DNA of 64,000 bases, taken from the NCBI GenBank assembly GCA_948099385.1, contig CANUEZ040000028.1:4627501-4691500 (forward strand), in the 5' to 3' direction. The notes under the pieces are model-generated. The model saw only the letters and a list, made by a program, of their open reading frames with translations, was not told where the DNA came from and ran no database searches. Source of the DNA: Fasciola hepatica. Lineage: Eukaryota; Platyhelminthes; Trematoda; Plagiorchiida; Fasciolidae. A program made the translations under genes and the position numbers. Below are positions 12,462 through 25,245 of the stretch, one piece after another. Positions within the stretch are counted from its first letter, which is position 1; each line of letters opens with the position of its first letter.

Positions 12462-15117
12462 ACGTATTGCCCATATCTTCTGGATTCACGTGGTCAGTAA
12501 CATTTCTGCTGCTCACGTGTTGCACGGAAGTCAATAAAATTGCATTCCAATTCGACCTTCGGTTACATTATTCAAATTTCAATTTCGAGAATTAACCAGA
12601 GGTAGGCAAGGACACTAGATTTCGGATTTGTATTTTTGTGTTCATAGAGAACAATTCAACGGCACATCATCTCATTTGTTCCCAAAGAACTAGGACAAAA
12701 CAACACACTTGCCCATGTAGCTCCTAGTAGCAGGTTCCCCACACATTTACTACGTGCAATAGCAAATCTTAATGCTCCCTGCTACCTCGTGTACTAGAAG
12801 CACTTCCATAGCTGCATTCATTTGCCAATTGCTGCGAAAAGGTTGTCTCGTGGAAACCATGGCCTAATTCATGACAGCATGGTGTTGACCACGACAGCAG
12901 GGCTTCGTGCCATACATGAATGAGCATCAAAACAGGTCGTAAACAACCAGGTTCGTTGCTTTTTAAACCGGTTCGGTGTTCTGCGACTCGTCCATCGGTG
13001 GGTTTAGTAGCTTTTTGCATCCCCTCAAGTACGCTCTCGATGATAAATGGATTCACAAGTTTGCCGCATAAAAACTGCATGCATGTTTGCTCTAGTAATT
13101 CGTTTACATAACATCGAGCTAAATTTGGTCCACCCGGGTGATTCGGTTCAAAATTATTTGCAGCAAAACAGAGGAAATCAGATTGGATTTAATATCACTT
13201 CGTGCACCATATAAGCAATCAATGAAGTGCACTAAAATGACTTTTCAGTACAAGGCTCACATTGATGTGAACCGGAATTTTTTCCGTAGGTTTGACCTCC
13301 ACGTCAACCAACATTTTTAAACCACAAGTATCGTGAAATTCCATCATGGAAGTACTTCTGTCGACACTGTCCCATAGGAACAAGTAAAAATACATACTGG
13401 CTCAAAAATACATTTCTATTGAACTCTTTAGGTAAAATACCATTCTAAATACATTTGGGGATAATGATCTGATTCTGTTGTAGATTGTAGCCATATTTCC
13501 TTATCCTAATGGTTCTTAGCTCCCATTGCTCAGACCGTTCGACACTGAAAATCAAGGTCGTACATATTCAGTTGTCTATAGCCCCATCCGAATTATTATC
13601 AATGACAGCGAGCTTTTCTTAAGTGAAAGTCATCCGCCGATACTGCAATGCACGATTAATGAATCACGAAACTGAAGGTGTATGATGAGAAAACTTTGCA
13701 ATGCTTCACAGGTGATTATACAGGCAACTGATTTGCTTCATACTGTAGCGGGGTTGCCGTAACAGCTGAGAGAAGCAAGCACCAAACCGATCGTTCCAAC
13801 CAGTCAAGAGCGGCAGGGCAAAAAAGAGACAAGGAATATGTTGGATGCTTCCTGCAATAAACAAAAGAAGTATGCCAACATGGAGATGCAACTCAATGGG
13901 ATCTGAGGCTTTAAGCAAGAAACCAGGCAGCTGAAGATGGAACTTGATCAGCAATACAACGCAGAAACGAAAGAAAGGCAGGGATAGTTTTTACTGCAGA
14001 AGGTTAGGAAATTTCGCCTGATATTATCCAGGGAAAAGTGTATCACCTTGCTTTCCCTATCTGCTACTAGGTCTAGATTGATGTCAGTGATTGAGACTGA
14101 AAATGTGGGCGAAATTAAAATTGCAGTTGTGGACGCAGGAGTCAGGTTCTCCATGACACGTTTTTGTGGAAAGAATTTCGGTTAAACCATATGAAACACA
14201 AATACGTGCGGTAAGCAGGGAGGCTCTGACAGGAATAGGGAAGCAGCAACTAGCGGTTCCGATAGGTGATGCTAGAGTGACCCATGACATGTTGTTGGAG
14301 AATGGGTTGCTAGAATGATTGCTGGGATCGATTAGCGGGAAACTGTGGGTGGCAAAATTAAATTCAAAACTCATCCGCTGCGAGCTGGGGAGGAAGATAT
14401 CTGGCTGCGGTCTCACCGGAACAGAATGAGCCGTGTTGGTGACTTAAGAACATCGTCTATATCAGACTGTCAAATCCGTGTGTAATGATTTATTGAACTT
14501 GGACAGAGATCTCCTTTAAATTGGTTCAGTCCAGGTCCCCTCCTCCCTATTCTAAGTTTATCTTGTAATGACCAAACTAATTGCTTCCCTTCACGCGTTG
14601 TCAGTAATAAATTACATGCCGATCATACTCTTGGCCTCCTCAACTGCGTAACCATTGTTGTTTAGTCACCCAATTCTTTATCCGTCTTGTCTCTATGATA
14701 AGTATCAATGGACCACAATCTCCATGGGTCTAACTGTTATTCTTATCTGCTCGAGTTTATAGTTTACGTAACCTGCCCCTCCCCACCCACCGCCCATCCC
14801 CGTCTCTCTTATCCGTGTAAACTGGACTTAGCTGTCCCCCGCTGATCCCGCTCTTTCTGCTAACCATGTTAATCCGCTTGTTCTCCACCCACGATTGTAT
14901 GAGAGTGTTCCCTCGAATAATTATCTCTTTTCTGTTCGTGGGTTGACCAAAAGGCCCCCATAAATAAGCACCTATTTTTTAATCCACTTGACCAGTTCCT
15001 GCATTGCTGTCTTGAAAGTTTCGAATCTATTGTTGCTTGGGCCACTTGAAAACTTTCTTGACTGTAGTGGTTCTGTGGTCCACAATTTGAGGTATTTCAC
15101 TGAATAGTCCCATTTCA
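12462..15117. other. Unassigned DNA with decayed coding-like and pyrimidine-rich parts
   Basis: Between about 13740 and 14440 a plus-strand frame is moderately open and rich in charged residues, but I recognise no domain. It could be old retroelement gag sequence. About 14500-14960 is markedly pyrimidine-rich (runs such as CCCCTCCCCACCCACC) and could be an LTR or UTR remnant of a retroelement. Neither reading is demonstrated. Confidence 0.35.
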
Positions 15118-15458
15118 TTATATATAGAAAACACGAATAGCGAACAACCTCGTTTTCGGTAACATTATCCTTGTGGCTAACACAGTTACACTTATAGGTT
15201 AGAAATGCGGTAATTATGAACAACGTCTGTGTGCTAAAGTTTGATTGGATGGTCATCAAAGTTGGTGTTGCGTAGTTAAGAAGGATAAGAGGGGAAATGT
15301 TGTTGTTTAGCCAACTTTGATGACCATCCAATCAAACTTTAGCACACAGACGCTGTTCATAATTCATGCATTTCTAACCTATAAGTGTAACTGTATTAGC
15401 CACAAGGATAATGTTACCGAAAACGAGCTTGTTCGCTATTCGTGTTTTCTATATATAA
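15118..15458. repeat. 341-bp near-perfect palindrome (foldback/MITE-like)
   Basis: The left arm 15118-15265 and right arm 15311-15458 are inverted copies of 148 bp with only about six mismatches, separated by a 45-bp spacer. The outer ends read TTATATATAGAAAACACG. A single-stranded copy would fold into one long hairpin. No coding potential is visible apart from minus-strand read-through. It is most simply a foldback or MITE-like insertion, or a local inverted duplication, just upstream of the Gypsy pol remnant. No clear target-site duplication was identified. Confidence 0.85.
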
Positions 15459-15659
15459 AATTTGAGGTGTGTTATTGATGTTGTTTGACATTCTGTCCTC
15501 GGGAACACATAGTAAAGCGACTCGGTGTTCTCTGTCTTGGCACCTGGGGTTTGCTTATCTGTGAGTCAATCAATTACTGGACCGATATCTTGCATACCTT
15601 GCTTTAAGCAGTATACTGAGATGTAAGCGGAGCATTTTTTCAACACCAGGTGAATATTA

Positions 15660-16850
15660 CTGTTTTTGGGACCGGATAGAACACAGGATTGGATTGTTGC
15701 GGGGATTAGTGTGAAAGCCGATACCTTTGAATATACCACATGAAACTGTACCGGAAGTAGAGCAGCAGGTCGGCAAGATGTTATCAAAAGTAATAACTCC
15801 GTAGAGCATCAGTCAGTATTCCTAACCAGTATAGTTAACACAAAAACGGGATTTCACGTATATCTTTGGGCCAACTTCAGGGGAGGCAATGTTGTTAATC
15901 AAAGAAATATTCAAGCAGCTTTATGACGTGAGGGAGCTATCAATAACTGACTTACAGTTAGGCTAGTGGTAATTACCAGTACATGCGAGAGACAGAAATA
16001 AACCAGCCTTCTATATCAATGGAAAGCAGTACGAGTGTATACGAATGGTTTCTGGATTGTGTACCGCTCCGGATATCTTCAGACTTCGTCTGCTGCAGGT
16101 TCAAAATGACCTGGACGAAGTTGTGGTCTATAAAATTGGTGAGCAGGTTTCCAAAGCAGGCGCAGTCCCGGAGTAAATCAAAATGTTGGGTCTGAACTTG
16201 AGTGCGAAGAAATGTCAGATAGCACCAGAGAAAATCTCTCGTTCGGGAAATATTAATGTTGGTGGTCAATCAAGATCATAATCCGAAAATGGGGGACCAT
16301 TCAAAACTTCCTCTCGCCAAAAACCAATGAGTAAACCAAGATCATCTCTGGACTTGGTTGGTTATGGCACCCAGTTTGTGACCAAACTTCACCCAGCAAG
16401 CCGATGTCCTGTTTCGGTTACTGAGGTAGTGGAAGTCTAATATGGAGTTGGCGTTCAGGGAATCCGTGACAAGTGCAACAAACTTTTGAACATATTAGAC
16501 AATACCAAAGCAGCATGAGAATTTCACCGTGGCTATGAATGCCAATGACGTTGTAATTAGCGCTGTATTATCACAACCGTCTGGGGTAACCCAGTACGTC
16601 AGCTGTTTTCTTACGTATACTGAAAGAAAATACGCCCGCACAGAGAAAGAAAGCTTAGCAATTGTTTGGGCATTGGAGAAATAGAGAACATCTCCGATTT
16701 CTGTCAACAGTTGCATCAGAGCGGGTCAAAGGCCTCTGACTTGTTTAATGACAGCCCGAGATCCGAATGGGTGATTGGTGCGGCGGGCCTGAGGCCTACA
16801 GGAGTTCACCTTCACAATCGAACGTGTTAGTAGTTGTCCCGTTCAATCAT
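15660..16850 (+). pseudogene. Ty3/Gypsy reverse transcriptase and RNase H remnant
   Basis: Decayed LTR-retrotransposon pol on the plus strand, readable only across frames. In order: an entry segment like the start of Gypsy RT (HETVPEVEQQVGKML, then VITP, about 15735-15810); a TDLQLGYW-like counterpart of the 'STLDLASGYWQ' block (about 15940-15975); RNKPAF and YECIRMVSGLCTAPDIF, the counterpart of 'YEWNRMPFGLCTAPATF' (about 15993-16080); and KKCQIAPEKIS (about 16205-16240). After a connector, the RNase H block contains TERKYARTEKESLAIVWALE (about 16617-16680). The YVDD-type RT catalytic box is not readable; only VVVYKIG-like residues stand where VVYLDD is expected. Many stops and frame changes make it non-functional. 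Confidence 0.75.
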
Positions 16851-17179
16851 AGAAGGCCAATAACCGGCCAAATCAACTCCAGTGTATCAGTCGATGCCAA
16901 GTGATGATATCTGCAGGCATCAAAAAGGAGATCTTTTAGTACTTACGGTACGTTCAAGTCTTCAAGCTCAAACCCGACTAAATAAGAGTTCATCCGCCCC
17001 GCGCAACTTACTGAAAATAGGAAACCGCTTGTGCCAGGAGGAAGGTAGGCAGTTTGGTGACGTCTAAGTGGGGCATAGTCTGAGAGCCAGAAGATTATCT
17101 TTTACTGAGGTAACCTTACGCGAGCGAGTGATACAGCTGGAACATAGCAGTGAACACATGGGACGACAATGGGGTTATC

Positions 17180-17690
17180 TAATCGTTGCGAGGCAGAGCT
17201 TTCTGTTCCACTATTCGGCACCATGAAAAAGACTACATACGAACTTCCCCTGGTCGCCAAAGGAGCCGAAGGCTAGTGACAGTGGCACAACCAATGAGGC
17301 CTGTAGAAGCAAAGCAATCTGTCAAAGTTTTGGGGTTGGATACCTCTTGTCCTTTATCTGCACATTCGATCGAAGACCGGTATATCACGACGATGTTTGG
17401 AAATATGTCTTTCTGGTGGAATCAATCCCAGTACCTGATCAAACGAGCTGTATGGTTTCTCGCATGTTTGTTGAGAATACGATGACGCGATTTGAATTCT
17501 GCGAAGCAATCATCACTCTCCATGGTTCTTGATTTGTTCAGAAAAAAGTTCCGGAATTTGTTGGAACAATAAAGAATCCAGAGACACACGAATAATTACA
17601 CCGCCGACTAAAGAGCTACTGCCCCATGCGACAAGTTGAACTGTATTATCTTTTAAGGTGGGGATGTTCATTTGTTTATGTAGTCTGAAA
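17180..17690 (+). pseudogene. Ty3/Gypsy integrase remnant
   Basis: This continues the same Gypsy element. Across two frames it reads QPMRPVEAKQSVKVLGLD (17291 on) and RYITTMF (about 17380). It then shifts to a frame with VWKYVFLVESIPVPDQTSC and FVENTMTRFEFCEAI (about 17395-17510). This matches the canonical integrase core order: the linker before the first catalytic Asp, then 'WVEAIPVPDQT', then 'TRFGVPEAIHSDQG'. The third block lacks a clear second Asp and is followed by a stop. The order RT, RNase H, integrase is that of Ty3/Gypsy. No flanking LTR pair was identified. Confidence 0.75.
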
Positions 17691-20185
17691 GTAGAGGCAG
17701 TTACTTCTTAGAATAGCCCGACCTATCCCGGTGGGTTACAGAAAGCAATAAAAAGTAATTTTGTAGCAGTGGTTTCACCAAAGGGATGAACATGTCTCGG
17801 ATCTTCGATCATGCAGCGTCTTTGGGAGAAAAGGTATTGGGTCATAACATGCGAAACATTCGAAGTCATATACTCCAACAAGGTCAGAAGATGGCTCAAT
17901 TGTGCAGTAGCACTGTCCGTTCACAACTAAAATCCTATCTATGTATGCAGCGCGAATAGTTCATTTCTTTAGCTCTGTCTTTATAACAAATAATCTCTAA
18001 TTGGCCATAATTTTATCGCCTGATGCCCATTTTTATTGACTATGTAAATATTTTCCATGACTGCCGTGTACGCTTCGTAGAGACGAAGTGAAATGATACT
18101 GGATACGTTGTGCAAACAAATCCTGAGGGCTCCTCTATTCAAAAGGGGAATCTAGAAAAAGTGTTCATCTTCATACCACCCTCAAGCAGATGAAATGACG
18201 AATAATTATGAGAAAGATAAAAGAATGGCTAAACGATCACGGAACTGATTGGCAAGAGGGCTGATGAGGTGCGGTGTAACGAAACACTCAACGATGGATG
18301 CGACATTGTTTGAACTGGTTTCCGGGCCGGCACCCAGAAAACATCTGGACTTGTGGCTTAAACTGGGAAACGATAAATCTCTGAAAATCTTGCTACCGGA
18401 AGCATTTAAAGGAATTGGTTGTGCGACGGACAATCGATTCCAAGAATCGAGACGAGGCAAGGTACGATAAACGAAAAAAGTCACAAAAACGGAGGCCTTT
18501 CGTGCCCAGAGAGCTGGTGAAAGTAGCGAATAGCAGGAGACCAGCAAGTTTCGGAGACAGTGGAGTAGAACGCACACTTTAATTGAGAGAAATAATGCCA
18601 GATTCTGTGTCAGTCGAGAATCACAGGGCGAACGGAGCAACGAATACGACTTAACACCCGGGTACTTTCAGAGCGAACATTTCAAAGGATGGGTGAACTT
18701 AGCGTGGGATGCTTTATCAAAATGACGGGAAGAGTAGCAAACCGATTTTTCCAAGAGTAATAGACCAGAGAAGAAACGAAGAATATGTTGGGAGACACAG
18801 GCAAAAGATGCGCTCAGACTTACAGATAGAATTCAGTGGGATTTTAAGGAATAAGCCAAAGGCACATGTGAGGGGCTACCAAGAAAGACGTCAACCGGAG
18901 CAATCAAAACAACGGAACATAAATGATGTGCAGAATAATCAACCTAATGATTGTAGGCAGACGGCCAGAACAGAGACGAAATGATTGGTTAGCAGGAGAA
19001 TTTATATTGCTTTAGTGCGGTCAGCAAAAAGAAGAATTATAGGAAAGATTGTACATGTTTCGTCAATCCAATGTCTTGGCTGGTCAAACAATGAGTCTCT
19101 CATCGGTCGCGCTTCATTTTATAATACGCGTGTTTAACTGAAAGGGTATATACCTTTACGCGTAATTCCTTTGGTAGTAGCCTATATGAAGGCTTTGTAG
19201 ATAGGTTTCAGTGTGTTTCAGGGATGGAGCTTACCAGTTTTTCGAGAACCTCTTAAGTTTCATTGCCAATGTCTGCCGAGCGCTTGGCCATGTGTGCAAT
19301 TTTCCCAACTTCCAACAAAATTATCTGGTTATCCGAATGACTGATCTATAATAAGGTTCGCCGAAATAAGTACGTAAAACATGTTTATCAATATCCTGTT
19401 TGGTATATTATGTTCCGTATCTTCACCGGAAGGACTGCTCGTTATTAATTATCGCTTTCACGAAGTTATTTCACAAATTTTGTTTCATTTGACCACTAGA
19501 TAAGTCTATTGCTTAGTCATGATATGCAGAATAGTTCACATAGTCTAGGAGCTAAAGGCAATTAAAAAGGTTAAAAACAGGTGGGGTTTTCCCCACGTGT
19601 AGGGCTTCAATTGGATGATCTTACTAGTTGGCGCACCACCCGTGCTCTCTCGAATTATTTTTCGGTCAATAATAACAACTATCACAGTAAAGAGAAAATC
19701 GTATTTAAATCCACGGATGAGTGTTCCGTGGATCACTTGTGACTGTACAACAGCACATGAAGTGGATTTATTTACCACAGACTCTAGTTTGTTTTCCCAT
19801 ATACGTTGATAAAAGGTCAACGAATAACGATGTCACGATCATCCGCACTCCTTTTCTTATCGTGAATACCATTTCATTACTTCGGGGTCCATTCAGGATG
19901 AGAAAGATATCGTATTACGTGTTATTCTTATTTTTGTCTGCTGTTGCACGTGTAATATGAATATGGATTGGGGCGGTACGGTAATTTGAGCCTTACTAGG
20001 AACCTAGGGAGAGAAATAAAAGTTTCAAAGAACTGTCATGAGAGAACAAAACGAAATTTCATATAAGCACCTTGGATCCCGATGCGAAATTGGCAAAAGT
20101 GTCTAGATTCGAAGTTTGCCTAATCGCAGGTGACTTAACCAGTATCCTTCAATTAGCACTACTGTTTTATGTTTGATCAGAAGTA
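17691..20185. other. Unassigned DNA, with a purine-rich stretch
   Basis: From about 18220 to 19010 the plus strand is notably purine-rich. It encodes, in pieces, strongly basic and charged peptides (for example the 91-codon frame at 18709-18984), reminiscent of nucleocapsid-like sequence but without a zinc knuckle. It may be a remnant of the neighbouring retroelement. The rest shows nothing recognisable. Confidence 0.35.
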
Positions 20186-20189
20186 CTGG

Positions 20190-22020
20190 TCTACGGAAGC
20201 CCAAGTGCAAGGAATACGATGGTTCATTGATGCATTCTCAGGGAAGTCGTCCGGATCGTTGGGTGGAACAGCCTAAGAAACAATTCAGTAAACTAACTTT
20301 TGCAGTGAACCATACCAGTATTTCTGCCAGAGGAAGGACGCTAGTATATGTCACCCCTTCATCAGAAATGGAGACTGTGCGGGTGATAGGTTACATGAAA
20401 AGATATAAAGCTGCTGGACTGGTTAGGTTGTTTCAATCTTTTATCATGGATGGACTCGAAGCTTTGGATTCAGCGTAAGGAAAACTTCTTCAGGGGATCT
20501 GGATTAGAGAAGACATTCCCAGGGAATAGTGTGAACAGATGATTGTGCCGATTTACAAAAAAATGAGCGATTTTTTTACGAAAACCTCAGAGTAACTAGC
20601 TCGGTAAGTTGCATCCAATCCGATCACCAAGCTTATTCTCCAACGATTATCGAGCTTGCTCAAAATGTGTACTCGTGATAATCAAATCGGTTTCAGACCT
20701 GGTAAGGGTTGTATCGACCACATCTCCACACTTCGGCAAACTTCAGAGCACAGACACATCTTCCGTAGACCCACAATCTCGGGATTACTTGAATTGAAAG
20801 CAGCATCTGACTCAGTTGATCGCACAGTTCTCTGGTGCTACCTCTCATTGGAGGATGTACCCGAGAAATGTATTTATGTCTTTCACTGCTTGTACGCAAT
20901 GAGCCGAAGCAGGATTCGTGCTTATGGCAGTCTTCCACTCGAGTTTACCATGGAAGGTGGTGTTTATCAGGATTGCCCTCTTTCTCCCTTCCTCTTCCAT
21001 TTTTCAAATGAGTTGATTTTTGAGGTAGCAATATCCTCGTGTGAGAATAGTTGCGTCGATCTTGGCTGAGGCAGCTAACTGTCTGACTTGAAATACCCGA
21101 GTGATATTGTTCTTCTGAATGAAGATCCAGGCAAGTTGCAAGTTCTCTTAGGTAGCCTAAACAACAAATTAGTGATGTTCAGGGATGCTTTTCTCACTCT
21201 CAAGGAGAAATGCTGCGGCACATCTTGTCTTTAGATCAAATTCCACCTTTAGCTGAGGTAGATAAGTTCTTTTACTTGGGCAGTTATCGATCACTAGGTG
21301 GACAGATGTCAGATGAAGTGTCGTCGCGTATTTGTAAGGCGTGTATGGCTTTCACCAACTTCAGTAATCAGTGGCGTTGACGTGACATTCGACGGCCCAT
21401 CAATGGTCCAGTGTACACTACTGCAGTCAGGTTCGTTCTTTGAATGGCTCAGAAATATGGCTGTTAAGAGTATAAGATAGGCAAAGACGGTTGGTGTTCG
21501 AGCACCGATGTCTCCGTAGTATTGCCCGAATATGATGGAAAGGCAGTATCAGAAAAGCTAAGGGAATCAGAGGCCAGTCTCTGCACCAAGTATTGAATCT
21601 AACAGGTTAAGGTTACTGGGACATGTGTGAAGCAAGACCACCGATAGACTTCTTTGGCGTACAGTGTTCTTCGAGGAAGATAGTGGTTGGTAGATAGGCC
21701 GGGGCGGTCAGTCCACGACATGGCAAAAAGGTATGGTAGCCGCGATCAGCGGACTTGACCAAATACGGCGTGTTAGATTTCCTGGATGGGGTCCGTGCGA
21801 CCCATCTATCAAATGGTTGGAGACGTTAAGTGATATGACTAGGTGTCACGGCCAACGGCCTAGTTGTATCCGAGCTCTTTCTCTGTATTCGTGGTTTCGG
21901 CTTATTATTATGACTTTTCTGATCTTTTTCACTTTACTCTTTTATTCTTTTCGCCCTTTGCTCCAAGAAACCTGAGCACAGACTTGCCAGGTTAGTGGTT
22001 AAAGAAACTGGACTGAAACT
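20190..22020 (+). pseudogene. RTE-like LINE, 5'-truncated reverse transcriptase copy
   Basis: Non-LTR retrotransposon remnant lacking the endonuclease. Blocks in order: the linker SQGSRPDRWVEQPKKQFS (about 20237 on); YMKRYKAAGL, the counterpart of 'LKRGKAAGPDG' (about 20390); IWIREDIPRE and IVPIYKK (about 20500-20560); the RT core NQIGFRPGKGCIDHISTLRQ (about 20680-20740); ELKAASDSVDR in place of 'DLKAAFDSVDR'; GGVYQDCPLSPFLF (about 20955-20998). The catalytic YADD is changed to YPSD (21094-21105), which loses an essential Asp. The C-terminal part reads EVDKFFYLGSY, DEVSSRICKA, GPVYTTAVR, then PGWGPCDPSIKWLETLSDM (about 21782-21838) and a short 3' tail near 22020. Stops and frameshifts abound. 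The C-terminal style is typical of trematode endonuclease-reverse transcriptase LINEs. The RTE clade assignment is my best judgement. Confidence 0.85.
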
Positions 22021-24984
22021 GAAACAGAGTCTTCAAAAATGATGTCAGTCAGAAAATGTTTCGGTTATCGCTGGTAACTTTTATCAAAACCGGTTTATAA
22101 ATGGGTGACTTTTGGGTAATAATCTAAAGATATTGAGTATCAAAAAGTGCTTACACATGTTCAAGTAGTGTGGGTGAAAAGAGAAGATCATCTTGCCACC
22201 AGTTCGGCGGGATCATTCATAGTCACAATGGTGTTTTGAATATTCGGACGCTTATTCATAATAGTTGTTTTACTCCATCCTTTTGGCTGACGGATGTTGA
22301 ATGGTGGCATAGCCTCGGCATATAGGTGGTCAGTGTACGAGAACCCAATTTATTCATGAAAATGCCTGGGGTTTTATTTCCTAGCTTGAACTTCATGTAC
22401 CAAAGCCTGTAACTTTTTGAAATAATTCAACCTTAAAACCTCGTTAGATCTGGGCGGGAATCCAGCGTGAGCATGTTTGCCACCCACCATTTAGCTGCGG
22501 TACAAAGCCACACCCCAATGGTAAGTCAGTATTTTACAAAAAGAGCGCCCTTGTCTTGAATGTCTTGTGGATGATTCCCATACGTATAGTCCATGTTTTC
22601 ATTCGCATAGTGTTCGATTTAGAGTAAAACATGCTTCATGATGAAACACAGGAGAATCACTTCTATTTGGTTCGAATAAAGACCACTTTTATAAAAGGAA
22701 GCAGGGTTTAGTTACCTTATTTGAGTCAGAAACTACGCAACTGGACTGAGAACACCGCAGGAGATGAGACTTTTAGGTCGATACAAGTGTTCGAATTCAC
22801 GTCAGATGGTAATCTAAAATCAAGTAGATGAAGAAAGAATTCCAGCAAAATCCTAGAGAGCGGTAAACTACGGTACTTTTTCAACTAAATCCACGTCTGA
22901 ATCATTTCTGCGGTGTGATATGCAGGAGCAAGAATAATGATCTCTTTTTAAGACCCCTGACCAAGAGGATCTGGCTGCATTGTTGACTCTTACTTTTACA
23001 GCAGCAGACCACAAATATGTATATTGCGTGGTGATTCACCGTTTTTCAAAACCATCCATAATTAGTTGCTCCACTGTCAGTGAATCACCCTTAAAACGAT
23101 GGATACAACATACCTCGTTCAGTATTCATTTATGAACAACATATAGCGGTTTATCCTTTTTCCCATTCAAATATGTTTCGACGACATTTGATCGTAAGCA
23201 CCTTACGTTTTGCTTGCAAAGATACTGGAATGAGGTCGGACAATAAGTTTGCAAAGCAATCAGAGCATGTATATGTGCCAGTCTTACAGGCGGACGGAAA
23301 ATTCTGTTTGAAATCACGGGTAAAAAGTAGGTCGCACATAACTAAAACCCTAGGGGTTTGCAAAACTAACATTTATCACCAGGGGATCCATCAAATAGTT
23401 AAAACTGTGCACAACAAATTTATGATTTATGACAGGACAGATTGCCGGCAGTAATCTAAAAGCCTACACACTTTAAGTCTGATATTCTATAGATGAATAT
23501 CATTATGCCCTTGATGGTACCATCAATTGCTTGCTTTCTCACTCGCGTGCTATCATTTTCACTATGGTTACTATTGTGAATACCACAAATCCCAACACGC
23601 ACAAACACACGTGCACCTTTTGAACTCTGCCTTCAGTACAACAAGCGAGTGAATGCTTGGACTTTAGCAGCCATCATTAGGCCAAATATCCTGTTGTAAT
23701 TTGAAGTTATTTCAATTTAGCTGTTAGAGTCATAACGCCTACCTATTTAGACTCGGCCTTCTCATTCCAAAATATTCATGCCTGTCACCAATAAAATAAC
23801 CATTTAGGAAGAAAACAAAAACTCGTCATTTGCATAACGAGATTAACACAAGTCGGGCACGTAATCATGTATTACGTCCCAGTTACTTTGCTAACCGTCA
23901 TAGTCAGATGATACTAGCAAGGCAAATGTATGTGAAGTAAGAAAATGTTCGTGAGGACATATGGTAGGCAAGAATGACTAGCAGAGACAGCTATCACTTT
24001 AAACGGCTTCTCATGGTACAATAATCAGCAGAGTATAAAGCAGTGAATTACTGGAGTGGGTTGCTTGGCTAAAGTGTGTCCGAAGGTTTGAAACCACGTC
24101 ATGTGTTGTCATTACTACCAGAAATAAGTTGGTCGGTTGTCATGAAACTAATATCCTTGACATAAACGGTTGTCTTCTTGTACCACCAATATGCCGATTG
24201 ATCAGTTCTTCATATTACAATAAAGCAACAGTTCCGACAGAAACTTTTCATCAAACGATATCTCTGGTGTATCAAAAATGTCTTTAATCACCAGTAAAAC
24301 CTGTCCTTCAGAAAACAAAGAAAGGTTTTGGATATGTTTGAAGAGCATCAATTCATTCTCAACGTTATTCGTCCGAATGCCATCTGGAGTCCGTCCTGTT
24401 CGAGTCGAAGATGGACCAAGGTAGGCAGCGTCGAGATTAGCTCCAGCTGGTTGGGCTGCATAAGTGACTTCCAATCGTAGTGGAGCTTTCTACTTCACTC
24501 CAATGACACGTTAGTCTGCCTTGAGTTTAATTTGGTGTCATTTTTTGGTAAAAGTACTAAACGAATATGTTTAGGCCGGTATATATCAAACAACACAACT
24601 TTTTGCGTGGACAGCTTTGTTGGATTTAATACGACGAGAAGTCCGTCGCATCGAAAAACTGTAAATGCACACGAGAACATTTGAATCTCATGAAGGAAAT
24701 TCGATCGTTTGAGCCATCAAACGTCAACCAATAACCACCGAAGACAGTAATTCAATACGAAACAACTTGACGAACAAGAAGAGATGTGAGCCTTGTGCAT
24801 GTAGTAAAATATTAGAAGAAAAACTTCGGAAGTGGATGTGCCCCACAGGTTATCGTTCCCGAATGGACTTGCTTTCATATAATCCGGAAAACATGCCGAA
24901 GACCGTTATCACTCTGCTTTGATGGTGCAATTGAATCCTCTATACCCAGTCGGAAAGTGATAATTCCAAACAAATAACTAGTTC
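22021..24984. other. Unassigned non-coding DNA
   Basis: No gene recognised. Near 22450-22510 the minus strand vaguely resembles a tRNA-like SINE (TGGATTCCCGCC), too weak to call. A 90-codon minus-strand frame at 24202-24474 begins without an ATG and has no recognised domain. Confidence 0.45.
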
Positions 24985-25245
24985 ATCCCTAAAGTACAGT
25001 TTATACGAACGCATTTCTAATACGGTACAATTTCTGGTGATCGAAGTGATTACGTACACACAAGGGTGAAAACAAGTGCGGTAACTTGAATCGTCAACGG
25101 CGACGAAAATATGTAACACTGCATGAGACTTCCACACATTGCACTCCAGTATCTGTCTTTGGGAACATTTGAAACCTCCCGAACCGATAAGGTCTTCACA
25201 AAACAACAAACTTTGGGCGAGGAATGAACAACACTTATGCTACCA
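24985..25245. repeat. Diverged dispersed repeat, copy 1 (partner at 40235)
   Basis: This stretch aligns by eye with 40235-40545 in the same orientation. Both share ACGTACA/ATGTACA, then GAATCRTCAAYRGCRAYGAA, and near the right end ACTTATGC. Differences in the best block are mostly transitions, and overall identity looks moderate. On the minus strand both copies encode a similar peptide (HIFVAVDDSSYRT here, LIFIAIDDSGYCA in the partner), so the repeat may derive from coding sequence of an unrecognised element or gene. Confidence 0.45.

Noticed and set aside
12769..13080. 103-codon minus frame
   Set aside because: A Cys/His pair pattern seemed zinc-finger-like, but the spacing fits no known finger and the opposite frame is equally open.
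18206..18640. 144-codon minus-strand frame
   Set aside because: It lies opposite a purine-rich plus strand, which lowers stop frequency on the complement. No motif.
22440..22520. tRNA-like SINE on the minus strand
   Set aside because: Only the GCTGGATTCCCGCC B-box-like part is suggestive. The A box is poor and no second copy was found.
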